Shown piece after piece: positions 17,772-26,290 of a stretch of DNA of 64,000 nt. The stretch's first letter is position 1; every line of letters starts with the position of its first letter. The notes beneath the pieces are model-generated. The model did no database searches and was not told the DNA's origin. It saw only the letters and a list, made by a program, of their open reading frames with translations. Both the position numbers and the translations under genes were made by a program. The stretch is from Burkholderiales bacterium (GTDB lineage: Bacteria > Pseudomonadota > Gammaproteobacteria > Burkholderiales > Burkholderiaceae_C), in contig JACRAZ010000109.1 of the NCBI GenBank assembly GCA_016213205.1, positions 1 through 64,000 of the forward strand. Direction: 5' to 3'.

Positions 17772-19235
17772 TCAGGCCGTGCCGCCGACCGTCAGGCCGT
17801 CGATGCGCAGCGTGGGCTGCCCCACGCCTACCGGCACGCTCTGGCCTTCCTTGCCGCACACGCCCACGCCGGTGTCGAGCTGCAAGTCGTTGCCGATCAG
17901 CTTCACGCGCGTCAGTGCGTCGGGGCCGTTGCCGATGATGGTGGCGCCCTTCACGGGGTACTGGATGCGGCCGTTCTCCACCCAGAAGGCTTCGCTGGCC
18001 GAGAACACGAACTTGCCGCTCGTGATGTCCACCTGCCCACCGCCGAAGTTGGTGGCGTACAGCCCGCGCTTGATGCTGGCGACGATCTCTTCCTTGGTCT
18101 TGTCGCCGGCCAGCATGTAGGTGTTGGTCATGCGCGGCATCGGCACGTGGGCATAACTTTCGCGGCGGCCGTTGCCGGTGGGCTTCACGCCCATCAGGCG
18201 CGCATTCATCGCATCCTGGATGTAGCCCTTGAGGATGCCGTCCTCGATCAGCACGTTGCGCTGCGACGGGTGGCCTTCATCGTCCACGTTCAGCGAACCG
18301 CGGCGGTCGGGCAGGGTGCCATCGTCGAGCACCGTCACGCCCTTGGCCGCCACACGCTGGCCGATGCGGCCGGCGAAGGTAGACGAGCCCTTGCGGTTGA
18401 AATCGCCCTCGAGCCCGTGGCCTACCGCCTCGTGCAGCAGCACGCCGGGCCAGCCGGGGCCGAGCACCACCGTCATCTCGCCAGCCGGTGCGGGGCGCGA
18501 TTCCAGGTTGGTGAGCGCAGCATTCACCGCCTGGTCGACATAACTCTCGAGCTGAGCGTCCTGGAAGTAGCCCAGCCCGAAACGACCCCCGCCGCCGCCG
18601 GAGCCCACCTCGCGCCGGCCGTTCGATTCGGCGATCACGGTGATCGACATGCGCACCAGGGGCCTCACGTCGGCCGCGCGGGTGCCGTCGGCTCGCGCCA
18701 CCAGCACCACGTCGTACTCGGCGGCCAGGCCCGCCATCACCTGCACGATGCGCGGATCCCGTGCGCGGGCCAGGCGCTCGATCTTCTCGAGCAGGGCCAC
18801 CTTCTGCGCGCTGTCGAGCGTGGCGATCGGGTCGGTCGGGCCATACAGCGCGCGACTGAGCGCGAGCTTCGGTGCGGCGGCCAGCTTGACCTTGCGGCTC
18901 TGGCCGGCCGCGGCGATGCTGCGCACCGTGCGCGCCGCGTCCAGCAGCGACGCCTCGGAGATGTCGTCCGAGTAGGCGAAAGCCGTCTTCTCGCCCGCCA
19001 CCGCGCGCACGCCCACGCCCTGGTCGATGCCGAAGCTGCCGCTCTTGACGATGCCTTCCTCCAGGCTCCAGCCCTCGTGGCGGGTGATCTGGAAGTACAG
19101 GTCGGCGTCGTCGATGCGGTGCTCGCCGATGCAGCCCAGCGCACGCGCCAGCGCGTCGTCGTCCAGGCCGAACGGGTCGAGCAGCATCGCCCGGGCCACG
19201 GCCAGGCGTTCGAGGGTGGGTTCGCGCGAGATCAT
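17772..19235 (-). CDS. tldD: TldD metalloprotease
   Basis: A 487-residue TldD, the partner of PmbA/TldE in a zinc-dependent heterodimeric protease that trims peptides (known for microcin B17 maturation and CcdA degradation). The zinc motif HEAVGHGLEGD is at residues 268-278, with His 268, Glu 269 and His 272. The C-terminal GVGVCGKEGQSVPVGVG block is a family hallmark. Length matches E. coli TldD (481). The start ATG at 19235 lies only 2 nt from a 73-bp dispersed repeat, so its 5' untranslated region is essentially that repeat. No pmbA is visible nearby. Confidence 0.96.
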   Translation of the reverse strand: MISREPTLERLAVARAMLLDPFGLDDDALARALGCIGEHRIDDADLYFQITRHEGWSLEEGIVKSGSFGIDQGVGVRAVAGEKTAFAYSDDISEASLLDAARTVRSIAAAGQSRKVKLAAAPKLALSRALYGPTDPIATLDSAQKVALLEKIERLARARDPRIVQVMAGLAAEYDVVLVARADGTRAADVRPLVRMSITVIAESNGRREVGSGGGGGRFGLGYFQDAQLESYVDQAVNAALTNLESRPAPAGEMTVVLGPGWPGVLLHEAVGHGLEGDFNRKGSSTFAGRIGQRVAAKGVTVLDDGTLPDRRGSLNVDDEGHPSQRNVLIEDGILKGYIQDAMNARLMGVKPTGNGRRESYAHVPMPRMTNTYMLAGDKTKEEIVASIKRGLYATNFGGGQVDITSGKFVFSASEAFWVENGRIQYPVKGATIIGNGPDALTRVKLIGNDLQLDTGVGVCGKEGQSVPVGVGQPTLRIDGLTVGGTA

Positions 19236-19237
19236 CA

Positions 19238-19310
19238 GGACCGCCCGGCCGTTCCGAAGGTCCTGAATGCCCCCTTGGGGGGCCGCGAACGAAGTGAGTT
19301 GGGGGGCAGC
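19238..19310 (-). repeat. Dispersed repeat, copy A, ending 2 nt before the tldD ATG
   Basis: Read toward tldD, the element contains CTCACTTCGTTCGCGG, then the palindromic CCCCCCAAGGGGG, then GGACCTTCGGAACGG and ends GGCGGTCC. By hand alignment 67 of 73 positions match copy B at 30491-30563. The GCCCCCC/GGGGGC part can form a hairpin and GGACC...GGTCC a second stem. Both copies point the same way relative to the downstream gene and both end exactly 2 nt before its start codon. Confidence 0.85.
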
Positions 19311-19448
19311 ATCACCCGATTCTAGGAGCGTGACCTTCGTCCTGCTTCACGAATGTTTACCCGCATCGGGTCGACCTGCCGGCACCGGGCCACGTTGTTC
19401 GGGAGCACCCGGGTCCCTTCAACCTCACACCGAACAAGGACACACGCC

Positions 19449-19799
19449 ATGAGCCCCACCCAGACCCTGATCGCCGCGCTGACCCTGGCCTTCAGCACCC
19501 TCGCCGCCCAGGCGCAGACGCCGACCGCCGCCTCCACCCCGCGCGCCGACCAGCGTGAGGCGAACCAGCAAGCCCGCATCGCGCAGGGCGCCGCCTCCGG
19601 CGCGCTGACGCCCCGCGAAACCCGCCGCCTCGAACGCCAGCAGGCCGCGATCAACCGGGCCGAGGCCCAGGCCAAGAGCGACGGCACGGTGACGAAGCAG
19701 GAGCGCCACCGCCTGCACCACATGCAGGACAACGCCAGCCGCGACATCTATCGCCAGAAGCACGACCGCCAGCGCGCCGCCTCGGCGCCGTCGCGCTGA
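19449..19799 (+). CDS. Small secreted basic protein, unknown
   Basis: A 116-residue protein with a clear signal peptide (about residues 1-22, ending AAQAQ). The mature part is short, highly charged and rich in Arg, Gln and Ala, and is predicted helical. It has two similar halves: ALTPRETRRLERQQAAINRAE and DGTVTKQERHRLHHMQDNAS, each with a T-x-x-E-x-x-R-L-x-x pattern. That resembles a tandem EF-hand-like or spectrin-like repeat, but I cannot name the family. AAGGAC upstream may serve as the ribosome site. It is probably periplasmic and monocistronic. Confidence 0.6.
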   Translation: MSPTQTLIAALTLAFSTLAAQAQTPTAASTPRADQREANQQARIAQGAASGALTPRETRRLERQQAAINRAEAQAKSDGTVTKQERHRLHHMQDNASRDIYRQKHDRQRAASAPSR

Positions 19800-19814
19800 A
19801 GCTGCGCGGGGCGC

Positions 19815-20729
19815 TCAGCCCGGCGCGGCCTTCAGCGCCAGCGCACGCGCATACAGCGCATTGCGCGGCGCGCCGCTGAGCTCGGCCGCCAGCGCCACCG
19901 CCTGCTTCAGCGGCAGCGCCTGCAGCAACACCGCCAGCGCGCGCTCGGCCTCGGCCGGCAGCGCATCGGCATCGGCCACCACCGGCGCGGCCGCATGCAG
20001 CACCAGCACGAACTCGCCGCGCCCGCGCTGCGCATCGGCGGCCAGCCAGGCGGGCGCCTCGCCCGCCACGAGGGTGTGGATCTGCTCGAACTGCTTGGTC
20101 AGCTCGCGGCACAGCGTGAGCCGGCGCTGCGGCGCCAGCTCGGCCAGCAGCGTGAGCAGCGCATCGATGCGGTGCGGCGCCTCGAACAGCACCTGGCTGC
20201 CCGGCAGCGCCAGCACCGCGTCCAGCGCCGCGCGGCGCTCCTGGCCCTTGGCCGGCAGGAAGCCATGGAAGCAGAACCCGGCCGCCCCGGCGTCGCCGGC
20301 CACGCTGAGCGCCGCCACCACGCTGCTGGCGCCGGGAATCGGCACCACCGGCCGCCCCTGGGCCACTACCGCGGCCACCAGGGCCGCACCGGGGTCCGAG
20401 ACAGCCGGCGTGCCCGCATCGCTGGCATAGGCCACACGTTCACCGGCGGCCAGCCGCGCCAGCACGGCGGCCGCCGCGCTGCGCTCGTTGTGTTCGTGCA
20501 GCGCGATCAGCGGCTTCTCGAGCCCCAGGTGGTGCAGCAGCCGGCCGGTGACGCGGGTGTCCTCGCACGCCACCGCATCCACCAGGCCCAGCACGTGCAC
20601 GGCCCGCAGGCTCAGGTCGGCCAGGTTGCCGATCGGCGTGGCCACCACATACAGTGCACCGCCCGGGTGGTGCTGCGCCCCGGCCACGCTGGCAGCAGCA
20701 GACAACAAGGAGGGGGGGGCGATGGTCAC
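19815..20729 (-). CDS. rsmI: 16S rRNA (cytidine-1402-2'-O)-methyltransferase RsmI
   Basis: A SAM-dependent methyltransferase of the tetrapyrrole-methylase fold that 2'-O-methylates C1402 of 16S rRNA. The N-terminal block LYVVATPIGNLADLS, then EDTRVTGRLLHHLG, the substrate loop SDAGTPAVSDPGA and the PIPGASSVVAALS block are all family signatures. The GTG at 20729 gives 304 residues and is preceded by GGAAAG. A GTG at 20687 would give 290 residues, closer to E. coli (286), and would avoid overlapping the divergent yraN start. I cannot decide between them. The divergent pairing with yraN is conserved in many proteobacteria. Confidence 0.9.
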   Translation of the reverse strand: MTIAPPSLLSAAASVAGAQHHPGGALYVVATPIGNLADLSLRAVHVLGLVDAVACEDTRVTGRLLHHLGLEKPLIALHEHNERSAAAAVLARLAAGERVAYASDAGTPAVSDPGAALVAAVVAQGRPVVPIPGASSVVAALSVAGDAGAAGFCFHGFLPAKGQERRAALDAVLALPGSQVLFEAPHRIDALLTLLAELAPQRRLTLCRELTKQFEQIHTLVAGEAPAWLAADAQRGRGEFVLVLHAAAPVVADADALPAEAERALAVLLQALPLKQAVALAAELSGAPRNALYARALALKAAPG

Positions 20730-21153
20730 GGGCAGCAGGCTTTCCGGGCGATGGGGCGGGGCCGCCAGCGCGGGCGATGCGGGCCGGCCGGCCACCAAGC
20801 CCGTCGGTGACGCCGCCGAACAGCGGGCGCTGGCCCATCTGCAGGGCCAGGGCCTGCGGCTGGAGTGCCGCAATTATCGGCTCGCGGGCGGGCCCCATGT
20901 GCGCGGTGCCGAGATCGACCTGATCCTGCGCGAGCGTGACGGCACCTTGGTTTTCGTCGAGGTGAGGGCGCGCGCCGATGCGCGCGCCGGTGGCGCGGCG
21001 GCCAGTGTCACCCTGGCCAAGCAGCGCCGCATCGTGCGGGCCGCGCAGCACTACCTGATGCGGCTGGCGCACTTGCCGCCCTGCCGTTTCGACGTCGTGG
21101 CCATCGATGGCGACACGCTGCAATGGATCCGCGGTGCGTTCGATGCGGCCTGA
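20722..21153 (+). CDS. yraN: YraN family (UPF0102) nuclease-like protein
   Basis: A 143-residue protein of the UPF0102/YraN family, which has a Holliday-junction-resolvase/restriction-endonuclease-like fold; its role is unknown. The core motifs are GAEIDLILRE, with Glu and Asp, followed by LVFVEVRAR, the E-x-K/R-like catalytic pattern. The start ATG at 20722 follows a strong AGGAGG. An N-terminal Gly-rich extension of about 25 residues precedes the conserved part. It starts an operon with the SIS-domain and BON-domain genes, an order conserved around rsmI in enterics as well (yraL-yraM-yraN-diaA-dolP). Confidence 0.9.
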   Translation: MVTGSRLSGRWGGAASAGDAGRPATKPVGDAAEQRALAHLQGQGLRLECRNYRLAGGPHVRGAEIDLILRERDGTLVFVEVRARADARAGGAAASVTLAKQRRIVRAAQHYLMRLAHLPPCRFDVVAIDGDTLQWIRGAFDAA

Positions 21154-21204
21154 TGCCTCGCTCATCCGTGGGAACCGTGTGCCCGCGGGCCTGTCATATC
21201 ATCC

Positions 21205-21807
21205 ATGACCATGCTCGAGCAGCGCATCCAGCAGCACTTCTTCGAAAGCGCCGACCTTCAGTACCAGTCGGCCGAACTGCTGAGCCGGCCGGTGGCCGAG
21301 GCGGTGCAGGCGGTGGTGGCGGGCCTGACGGCGGGTGGGCGGCTCTTCGTCGCCGGCCACGGCGCCGCGGCGGCGCTGGCCGTGATGCTGGCCAGTGAAA
21401 TGCTCGGCCGTTTCGAGCGTGAACGTCCGGGCCTGGCCGCGATCGCGCTGGGCGCCGATGGCGCCACGATGTCGGCGCTGGCCGCCGACGGGCACTTCGA
21501 CCAGGTGCTCACGCGCCAGGTCGAGACACTGGGCCAGCCGGGCGACCTGCTGCTGCTGATCGACCCGGTGGGCGACCACCCCGGTCTGCTCACCGCCGCG
21601 CAGGCCGCCCAGGGCAAGGACATGACCGTGATCGCGCTCACCGGCCGCTCGGGTGGCGCGCTGCGCGAGGTGCTGGGCGAGACCGACGTGCTGGTGACGC
21701 TGCCACACGACCGCCGCGCCCGCGTGCTGGAGCTCCAACTGCTGGTGCTGCACTGCCTGTGCGACGCGATCGATCTGCAACTGCTGGGTGAACAGGATCC
21801 CGCATGA
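21205..21807 (+). CDS. SIS-domain protein, DiaA/GmhA-like
   Basis: A 200-residue single SIS-domain protein. By position (between yraN and a BON lipoprotein) it corresponds to E. coli DiaA, which binds DnaA and promotes initiation. The usual GmhA/DiaA loop GNGGSAADAQH is replaced by AGHGAAAALAVMLASEM at about 49-65, so it lacks the Ser expected for sugar-phosphate binding and is unlikely to be a heptose isomerase. It ends with a 4-nt ATGA overlap into the next gene, so the two are translationally coupled. Whether it still binds DnaA is unknown. Confidence 0.85.
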   Translation: MTMLEQRIQQHFFESADLQYQSAELLSRPVAEAVQAVVAGLTAGGRLFVAGHGAAAALAVMLASEMLGRFERERPGLAAIALGADGATMSALAADGHFDQVLTRQVETLGQPGDLLLLIDPVGDHPGLLTAAQAAQGKDMTVIALTGRSGGALREVLGETDVLVTLPHDRRARVLELQLLVLHCLCDAIDLQLLGEQDPA

Positions 21808-22457
21808 CCTCTGAAGTTGTGAAGTGCCCGCGCGCCGCGCGCGGGTGGGCCGTGGCCGCGCTGGCGGGGGCCCTGCTGTCGGCCACGCTGCTCAGTGGCT
21901 GTGCCGGCCTGGTGGTGGGCAGTGCCGTCGTCGGCGGGCTGATGATCACCGACCGCCGCACCTCCGGTGCGCAGGTGGAAGACCAGGCCATCGAGCTGAA
22001 GGCGATCAATCGGTTGCAGGCCGCGGTCGGCGACCGGGGGCACGTCAACGTGACCAGCTACAACCGCATGGTGCTGATCACCGGCGAAGCCGCCACCGAG
22101 GCCGACCGCGCTGCTGCCGAGCAGGCACTGAGCCAGATCGAGAACGTGCGCTCGATCGTCAACGAACTCGCGGTGATGCCCCCCACCGCGCTGAGCTCCC
22201 GCTCGGGCGACGCGGTGCTGACCAGCAAGGTCAAGGCCAGCTTCATCGATGCGCGCGACCTGCACGCCAATGCGTTCAAGGTGGTCACCGAGCGCGGCGT
22301 CGTCTACCTGCTGGGCCGTGTCACCGAGCGTGAATCGCGGCGCGGCAGCGAAGTGGCGCGCGCCATCCCCGGCGTGAAGAAGGTGGTGCGGGTGTTCGAG
22401 ATCATCAGCGAGGAAGAGCTCGCGAACCTGCAGCCCCGGGAACCCGAGAAGAAGTGA
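21804..22457 (+). CDS. BON-domain lipoprotein, DolP/YraP-like
   Basis: A 217-residue outer-membrane lipoprotein with two BON domains. The signal peptide has a hydrophobic core (about 15-30) and lipobox LLSGC with the lipidated Cys at about 33. The first BON domain is at about 65-125 and the second at about 135-205. This matches E. coli DolP (YraP), which keeps the outer membrane intact, and the rsmI/yraN/SIS/BON gene order agrees. It overlaps the SIS gene by 4 nt. The C-terminal tail is charged and ends EPEKK. Confidence 0.9.
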   Translation: MTSEVVKCPRAARGWAVAALAGALLSATLLSGCAGLVVGSAVVGGLMITDRRTSGAQVEDQAIELKAINRLQAAVGDRGHVNVTSYNRMVLITGEAATEADRAAAEQALSQIENVRSIVNELAVMPPTALSSRSGDAVLTSKVKASFIDARDLHANAFKVVTERGVVYLLGRVTERESRRGSEVARAIPGVKKVVRVFEIISEEELANLQPREPEKK

Positions 22458-22499
22458 GCCGCCACGCGGCAGCAGCGCCCTGCGCCGCGCCGCGCGCGC

Positions 22500-23387
22500 C
22501 TACTTCAGGCGCCTGATCAGGCTGGAGGTGTCCCAGCGCCCGCCGCCCAGCGCCTGCACGTCGGCATAGAACTGGTCCACCAGCGCCGTCACCGGCACGC
22601 GCGCGCCGTTGCGGCGCGCCTCGTCGAGCACCAGGCCCAGATCCTTGCGCATCCAGTCCACCGCGAAGCCGAAGTCGAACTTGTCGTCGACCATGGTCTT
22701 GCCGCGGTTGTCCATCTGCCAGCTCTGCGCGGCGCCCTTGCCGATGACCTCGAGCACCTGGTGCATGTCCAGCCCCGCGCGCTGGCCGAAGGCGATGGCC
22801 TCCGACAGGCCCTGCACCAGCCCGGCGATGCAGATCTGGTTCACCATCTTCGCGAGCTGGCCCGCGCCACTGGGGCCGACCAGCGTGACCGCGCGCGAAA
22901 ACGCCAAGGCCACCGGCTTCATCGCGTCGAAGGCCGCCGTGTCGCCGCCGCACATCACCGTGAGCAGGCCGTTCACCGCGCCGGCCTGGCCGCCGGACAC
23001 CGGTGCATCGACGAACGCGACACCCTGCCGCTGGCCGGCCGCGCAGAGCTCGCGCGCCACCTCGGCCGAGGCCGTGGTGTGGTCGACGAACACGGCGCCC
23101 TGGGCCATGCCGGCGAAGGCCCCGTCGCCCCCCTGCACCACCGAGCGCAGGTCGTCGTCGTTGCCCACGCAGGCAAACACGAACTCGGCACCGGCCACCG
23201 CCTCGCGCGGGGTGGGCGCGGCCCGGCCGCCGTGTTCGGCCGCCCAGGCCTGCGCCTTGGCCGCCGTGCGGTTGTAGACGCTGACGGCATGCCCGGCCCG
23301 CGCCAGGTGGCCGGCCATCGGGTAGCCCATGACGCCGAGGCCGAGGAAGGCGACGCGTCGCGATGGTGTGGGGTCGTAGGTCTTCAT
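22500..23387 (-). CDS. 3-hydroxyisobutyrate dehydrogenase family NAD(P)-dependent reductase
   Basis: A 295-residue beta-hydroxyacid dehydrogenase. The Rossmann motif GLGVMGYPMAGHLARAGH lies at about 16-33, the substrate-binding DAPVSGGQAGA at about 127-137, and the catalytic Lys at about 180 in GAGQLAKMVNQ. It could reduce tartronate semialdehyde, 3-hydroxyisobutyrate or a similar small acid; the sequence does not settle which. It is encoded just upstream (minus strand) of nothing obviously metabolic, with pilU 13 nt away on the same strand. Confidence 0.9.
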   Translation of the reverse strand: MKTYDPTPSRRVAFLGLGVMGYPMAGHLARAGHAVSVYNRTAAKAQAWAAEHGGRAAPTPREAVAGAEFVFACVGNDDDLRSVVQGGDGAFAGMAQGAVFVDHTTASAEVARELCAAGQRQGVAFVDAPVSGGQAGAVNGLLTVMCGGDTAAFDAMKPVALAFSRAVTLVGPSGAGQLAKMVNQICIAGLVQGLSEAIAFGQRAGLDMHQVLEVIGKGAAQSWQMDNRGKTMVDDKFDFGFAVDWMRKDLGLVLDEARRNGARVPVTALVDQFYADVQALGGGRWDTSSLIRRLK

Positions 23388-23400
23388 GACCCGAACCCTA

Positions 23401-24537
23401 CTACACGATGGTCAGGTGCTCGGTGCCGGCTGACAGATCCTTGTTGCGCGCCCGCACACTGTGCAGCTTGATGCTCAGGCGCAGGTCGTTCACCGAATCG
23501 GCGTTGCGCAGCGCGTCCTCGTAGGTCACCTGGCCCGCCTCGAAAAGGTCGAACAGCGCCTGGTCGAAGGTCTGCATGCCGTGCTCGCGCGAGCGCTTCA
23601 TCAGCTCCTTGAGCTCGCTGACCTCGCCCTTGAAGATCATGTCGGACACCAGTGGCGTGTTCAGCATGATCTCCACCGCGGCGACCCGTCCCTTGCCCTC
23701 TTCGCGCGGCAGCAGGCGCTGCGAGACGATGCCCTTCAAGTTGAGCGACAGGTCCATCAGCAGCTGTGCGCGTCGCTCTTCCGGGAAGAAGTTGATGATG
23801 CGGTCCAGCGCCTGGTTCGAGCTGTTGGCGTGCAGCGTGGCCATGCACAGGTGGCCGGTCTCGGCAAAGGCCACCGCGTGCTCCATGGTCTCGCGGTCGC
23901 GGATCTCGCCCATCAGGATGACATCGGGCGCCTGGCGCAGCGTGTTCTTCAGCGCGTTCTCCCAGCCGTCGGTGTCCAGGCCCACCTCGCGCTGGGTGAC
24001 GATGCAGTTCTTGTGTGCGTGCACGAACTCCACCGGGTCTTCCACCGTGATGATGTGGCCGAAGGAGTGCTCGTTGCGCCAGTCGACCATGGCCGCCAGC
24101 GAGGTGCTCTTGCCCGAGCCGGTGGCGCCCACCATGATGACCAGCCCACGCTTGGTCATCGCGATGTCCTTCAGGATCTGCGGCAGCCCGAGCTGGTCGA
24201 TCGTGGGCAGCGTTTGCGGGATGGTCCGGAACACCAGCCCGATGTTGCCCATCTGCATGAAGGCATTGACGCGGAAGCGGCCGATGCCCTGCGGCGAGAT
24301 CGCGAAGTTGCACTCCTTGGTCTTCTCGAACTCGGCGCCCTGCTTGTCGTTCATCACCGCGCGGGCCAGCGCCAGCGTGTGCTGGCCGGTCAGTGGCTGC
24401 GGCGAGACCTTGGTGACCTTGCCGTCCACCTTGATGGCGGGCGGGAAATCGGCGGTGAGGAACAGGTCGGAGCCATTGCGGGTGACCATCAGCCGCAGCA
24501 GGTCGTTGACGAACTTGGATGCCTGGTCGCGTTCCAT
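23401..24537 (-). CDS. pilU: Type IV pilus retraction ATPase PilU
   Basis: A 378-residue PilT/PilU family hexameric ATPase that supports pilus retraction in twitching motility. Walker A GATGSGKST is at 137-145, followed by the Asp box (ITVEDPVEFVH), Walker B (DVILMGEIRD) and the His box (TGHLCMATLHAN). The extended C-terminal tail after about residue 340 and the N-terminal sequence fit PilU rather than PilT. It follows pilT and a CNMP-domain gene on the same strand; the gaps are 30 and 19 nt, so this is one operon. Confidence 0.95.
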   Translation of the reverse strand: MERDQASKFVNDLLRLMVTRNGSDLFLTADFPPAIKVDGKVTKVSPQPLTGQHTLALARAVMNDKQGAEFEKTKECNFAISPQGIGRFRVNAFMQMGNIGLVFRTIPQTLPTIDQLGLPQILKDIAMTKRGLVIMVGATGSGKSTSLAAMVDWRNEHSFGHIITVEDPVEFVHAHKNCIVTQREVGLDTDGWENALKNTLRQAPDVILMGEIRDRETMEHAVAFAETGHLCMATLHANSSNQALDRIINFFPEERRAQLLMDLSLNLKGIVSQRLLPREEGKGRVAAVEIMLNTPLVSDMIFKGEVSELKELMKRSREHGMQTFDQALFDLFEAGQVTYEDALRNADSVNDLRLSIKLHSVRARNKDLSAGTEHLTIV

Positions 24538-24556
24538 GGTGAGGGGGTCTCCCGGT

Positions 24557-25186
24557 TCATTGCGGGGCCAGCAGGGCCGACAGGCGTGCGCCGGTCTGGC
24601 GCAGCCGCAGCGACAGCCGCCGCGAAATCGAGGCCAGCAGCGCGGCCGCGAGCGCCGCGTCGTCGGCCATCAGGCGTTGCAGCGCCATGCTGTCCAGCAC
24701 CGCCAGCGTGCAAGGGGTGAGGGTGCGGCATGCGCAGAAGCGGGGGCCGCCATCGAGCAGCGCCATCTCGCCGAGCAGGTCGCCTGCACGCGCCTCGTAC
24801 AGCCGGCTCACGCCGCCACCGGTGTGCTGGCGCTCCATCGCCACCCGGCCTTCGAGCAGCACGATGAGGAAGTCACCGCCCTCGTCCTGCTGGATCGGCG
24901 TGAGCCCGGCGGCCAGCGCGGCGCCCTGCAGCACCGTGGCCAGCCGTGGCACCGCCGCGTCGCCGATGGCCGCCAGCGCCGCATCGCCGCGCCACAGCCG
25001 CACCAGCTGGCTCGCGGCCTCGGCCGCCGGCACCGGCTGGGCCTTCAGTGCCGCGGCCCGATCGGACCAGATGACCGGCGGCGCGGGCACGTCTTCCGGC
25101 GGCAGCAGGCTGGTGGCGAGCGTGGAATCCACCGCGGCGGGCTCCGGGGCACGACGGCCTCTCAGGCGGCTGAGCAGTGTCTTCAC
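24557..25186 (-). CDS. Cyclic-nucleotide-binding-domain protein between pilT and pilU
   Basis: A 209-residue soluble protein. The C-terminal half (about 75-195) is a cNMP-binding (Crp-like) beta-barrel with GDFLIVLLEGRVAM and the phosphate-binding-cassette-like stretch AGDLLGEMALLDGGPRFCACRT, in which Glu and Arg are present. There is no DNA-binding helix-turn-helix after it. The N-terminal part is Pro/Ala-rich. Its location between pilT and pilU suggests that it tunes pilus retraction in response to a nucleotide or c-di-nucleotide, but that is inferred from context only. Confidence 0.85.
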   Translation of the reverse strand: MKTLLSRLRGRRAPEPAAVDSTLATSLLPPEDVPAPPVIWSDRAAALKAQPVPAAEAASQLVRLWRGDAALAAIGDAAVPRLATVLQGAALAAGLTPIQQDEGGDFLIVLLEGRVAMERQHTGGGVSRLYEARAGDLLGEMALLDGGPRFCACRTLTPCTLAVLDSMALQRLMADDAALAAALLASISRRLSLRLRQTGARLSALLAPQ

Positions 25187-25216
25187 GGCGATGCGGTGGG
25201 TTCGAGGGCGGCAGGG

Positions 25217-26260
25217 CTAGCCCGGGAAGTTCTCGGGGAACTTGGCTTTTGCGCGCGCCTCCATCGGCGCGACGACATTGCGCCGCACCAGGTCGGCCAG
25301 GTTCTGGTCCAGCGTCTGCATGCCCAGGTTCTGGCCGGTCTGGATCGACGAGTACATCTGCGCGATCTTGTTCTCGCGGATCAGGTTGCGGATGGCCGAG
25401 GTGCCGATCATGATCTCGTGCGCCGCGACGCGGCCCGAGCCGTCCTTGAGCTTGCACAGCGTCTGCGAAATCACCGCCACCAGCGATTCGGACAGCATCG
25501 CCCGCACCATTTCCTTCTCGGCGGCGGGGAACACGTCGACGATGCGGTCCACCGTCTTGGCCGCGCTGCTGGTGTGCAGGGTGCCGAACACCAGGTGGCC
25601 GGTCTCGGCCGCGGTGAGCGCCAGGCGGATGGTCTCCAGGTCACGCATTTCGCCCACCAGGATGGCGTCCGGGTCCTCGCGCAGCGCCGAGCGAAGTGCG
25701 TTCGAGAAGCTCAGCGTGTGCGGCCCCACTTCGCGCTGGTTGACCAGGCACTTCTTGCTCTCGTGCACGAACTCGATCGGGTCTTCCACCGTCAGCACGT
25801 GGCCGTACTCGTTCTCGTTCAGGTGGTTGATCATCGCCGCCAGCGTGGTGCTCTTGCCGGAACCGGTGGGCCCGGTGACCAGCACCATGCCGCGCGGCTT
25901 GAGCGCGAGGTCGGCAAACACCTTGGGCGTGTTCAGCTGCTCGAGCGTGAGGATCTTGCTGGGAATCGTGCGGAACACCGCACCCGCGCCGCGGTTCTGG
26001 TTGAAGGCATTGACGCGAAAGCGCGCCAGGCCCTGGATCTCGAACGAGAAATCGCACTCCAGCGTGTCTTCGTAGTGCTTGCGCTGGGCGTCGTTCATGA
26101 TGTCGTAGACCATGCTGTGGACCGCCTTGTGGTCCAGGGCCTCGACATTGATGCGCCGCACGTCGCCGTGCACCCGGATCATCGGTGGCAGGCCGGCCGA
26201 CAGGTGCAGGTCCGACGCCTTGTTCTTGACCGAAAACGCCAGCAGCTGGGTGATGTCCAT
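25217..26260 (-). CDS. pilT: Type IV pilus twitching motility ATPase PilT
   Basis: A 347-residue retraction ATPase. Walker A GPTGSGKST is at 130-138, with LTVEDPIEFVHE, the Walker B DAILVGEMRDLET and the AETGHLVFGTLHT segment. The C-terminal AIRNLIRENKIAQMYSSIQTG is the AIRNLIRE motif needed for PilT function in other bacteria. It hydrolyses ATP to depolymerise pilin at the inner-membrane platform. It begins the pilT-CNMP-pilU operon and is divergent from yggS, 30 nt away. Confidence 0.97.
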   Translation of the reverse strand: MDITQLLAFSVKNKASDLHLSAGLPPMIRVHGDVRRINVEALDHKAVHSMVYDIMNDAQRKHYEDTLECDFSFEIQGLARFRVNAFNQNRGAGAVFRTIPSKILTLEQLNTPKVFADLALKPRGMVLVTGPTGSGKSTTLAAMINHLNENEYGHVLTVEDPIEFVHESKKCLVNQREVGPHTLSFSNALRSALREDPDAILVGEMRDLETIRLALTAAETGHLVFGTLHTSSAAKTVDRIVDVFPAAEKEMVRAMLSESLVAVISQTLCKLKDGSGRVAAHEIMIGTSAIRNLIRENKIAQMYSSIQTGQNLGMQTLDQNLADLVRRNVVAPMEARAKAKFPENFPG

Positions 26261-26290
26261 TGGGGGTGCTTGGGGTAGGCTCAGGCCATT

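Noticed and set aside
21205..21807. Phosphoheptose isomerase GmhA
   Set aside because: The Ser-containing substrate loop is missing and the gene order matches the diaA position instead.
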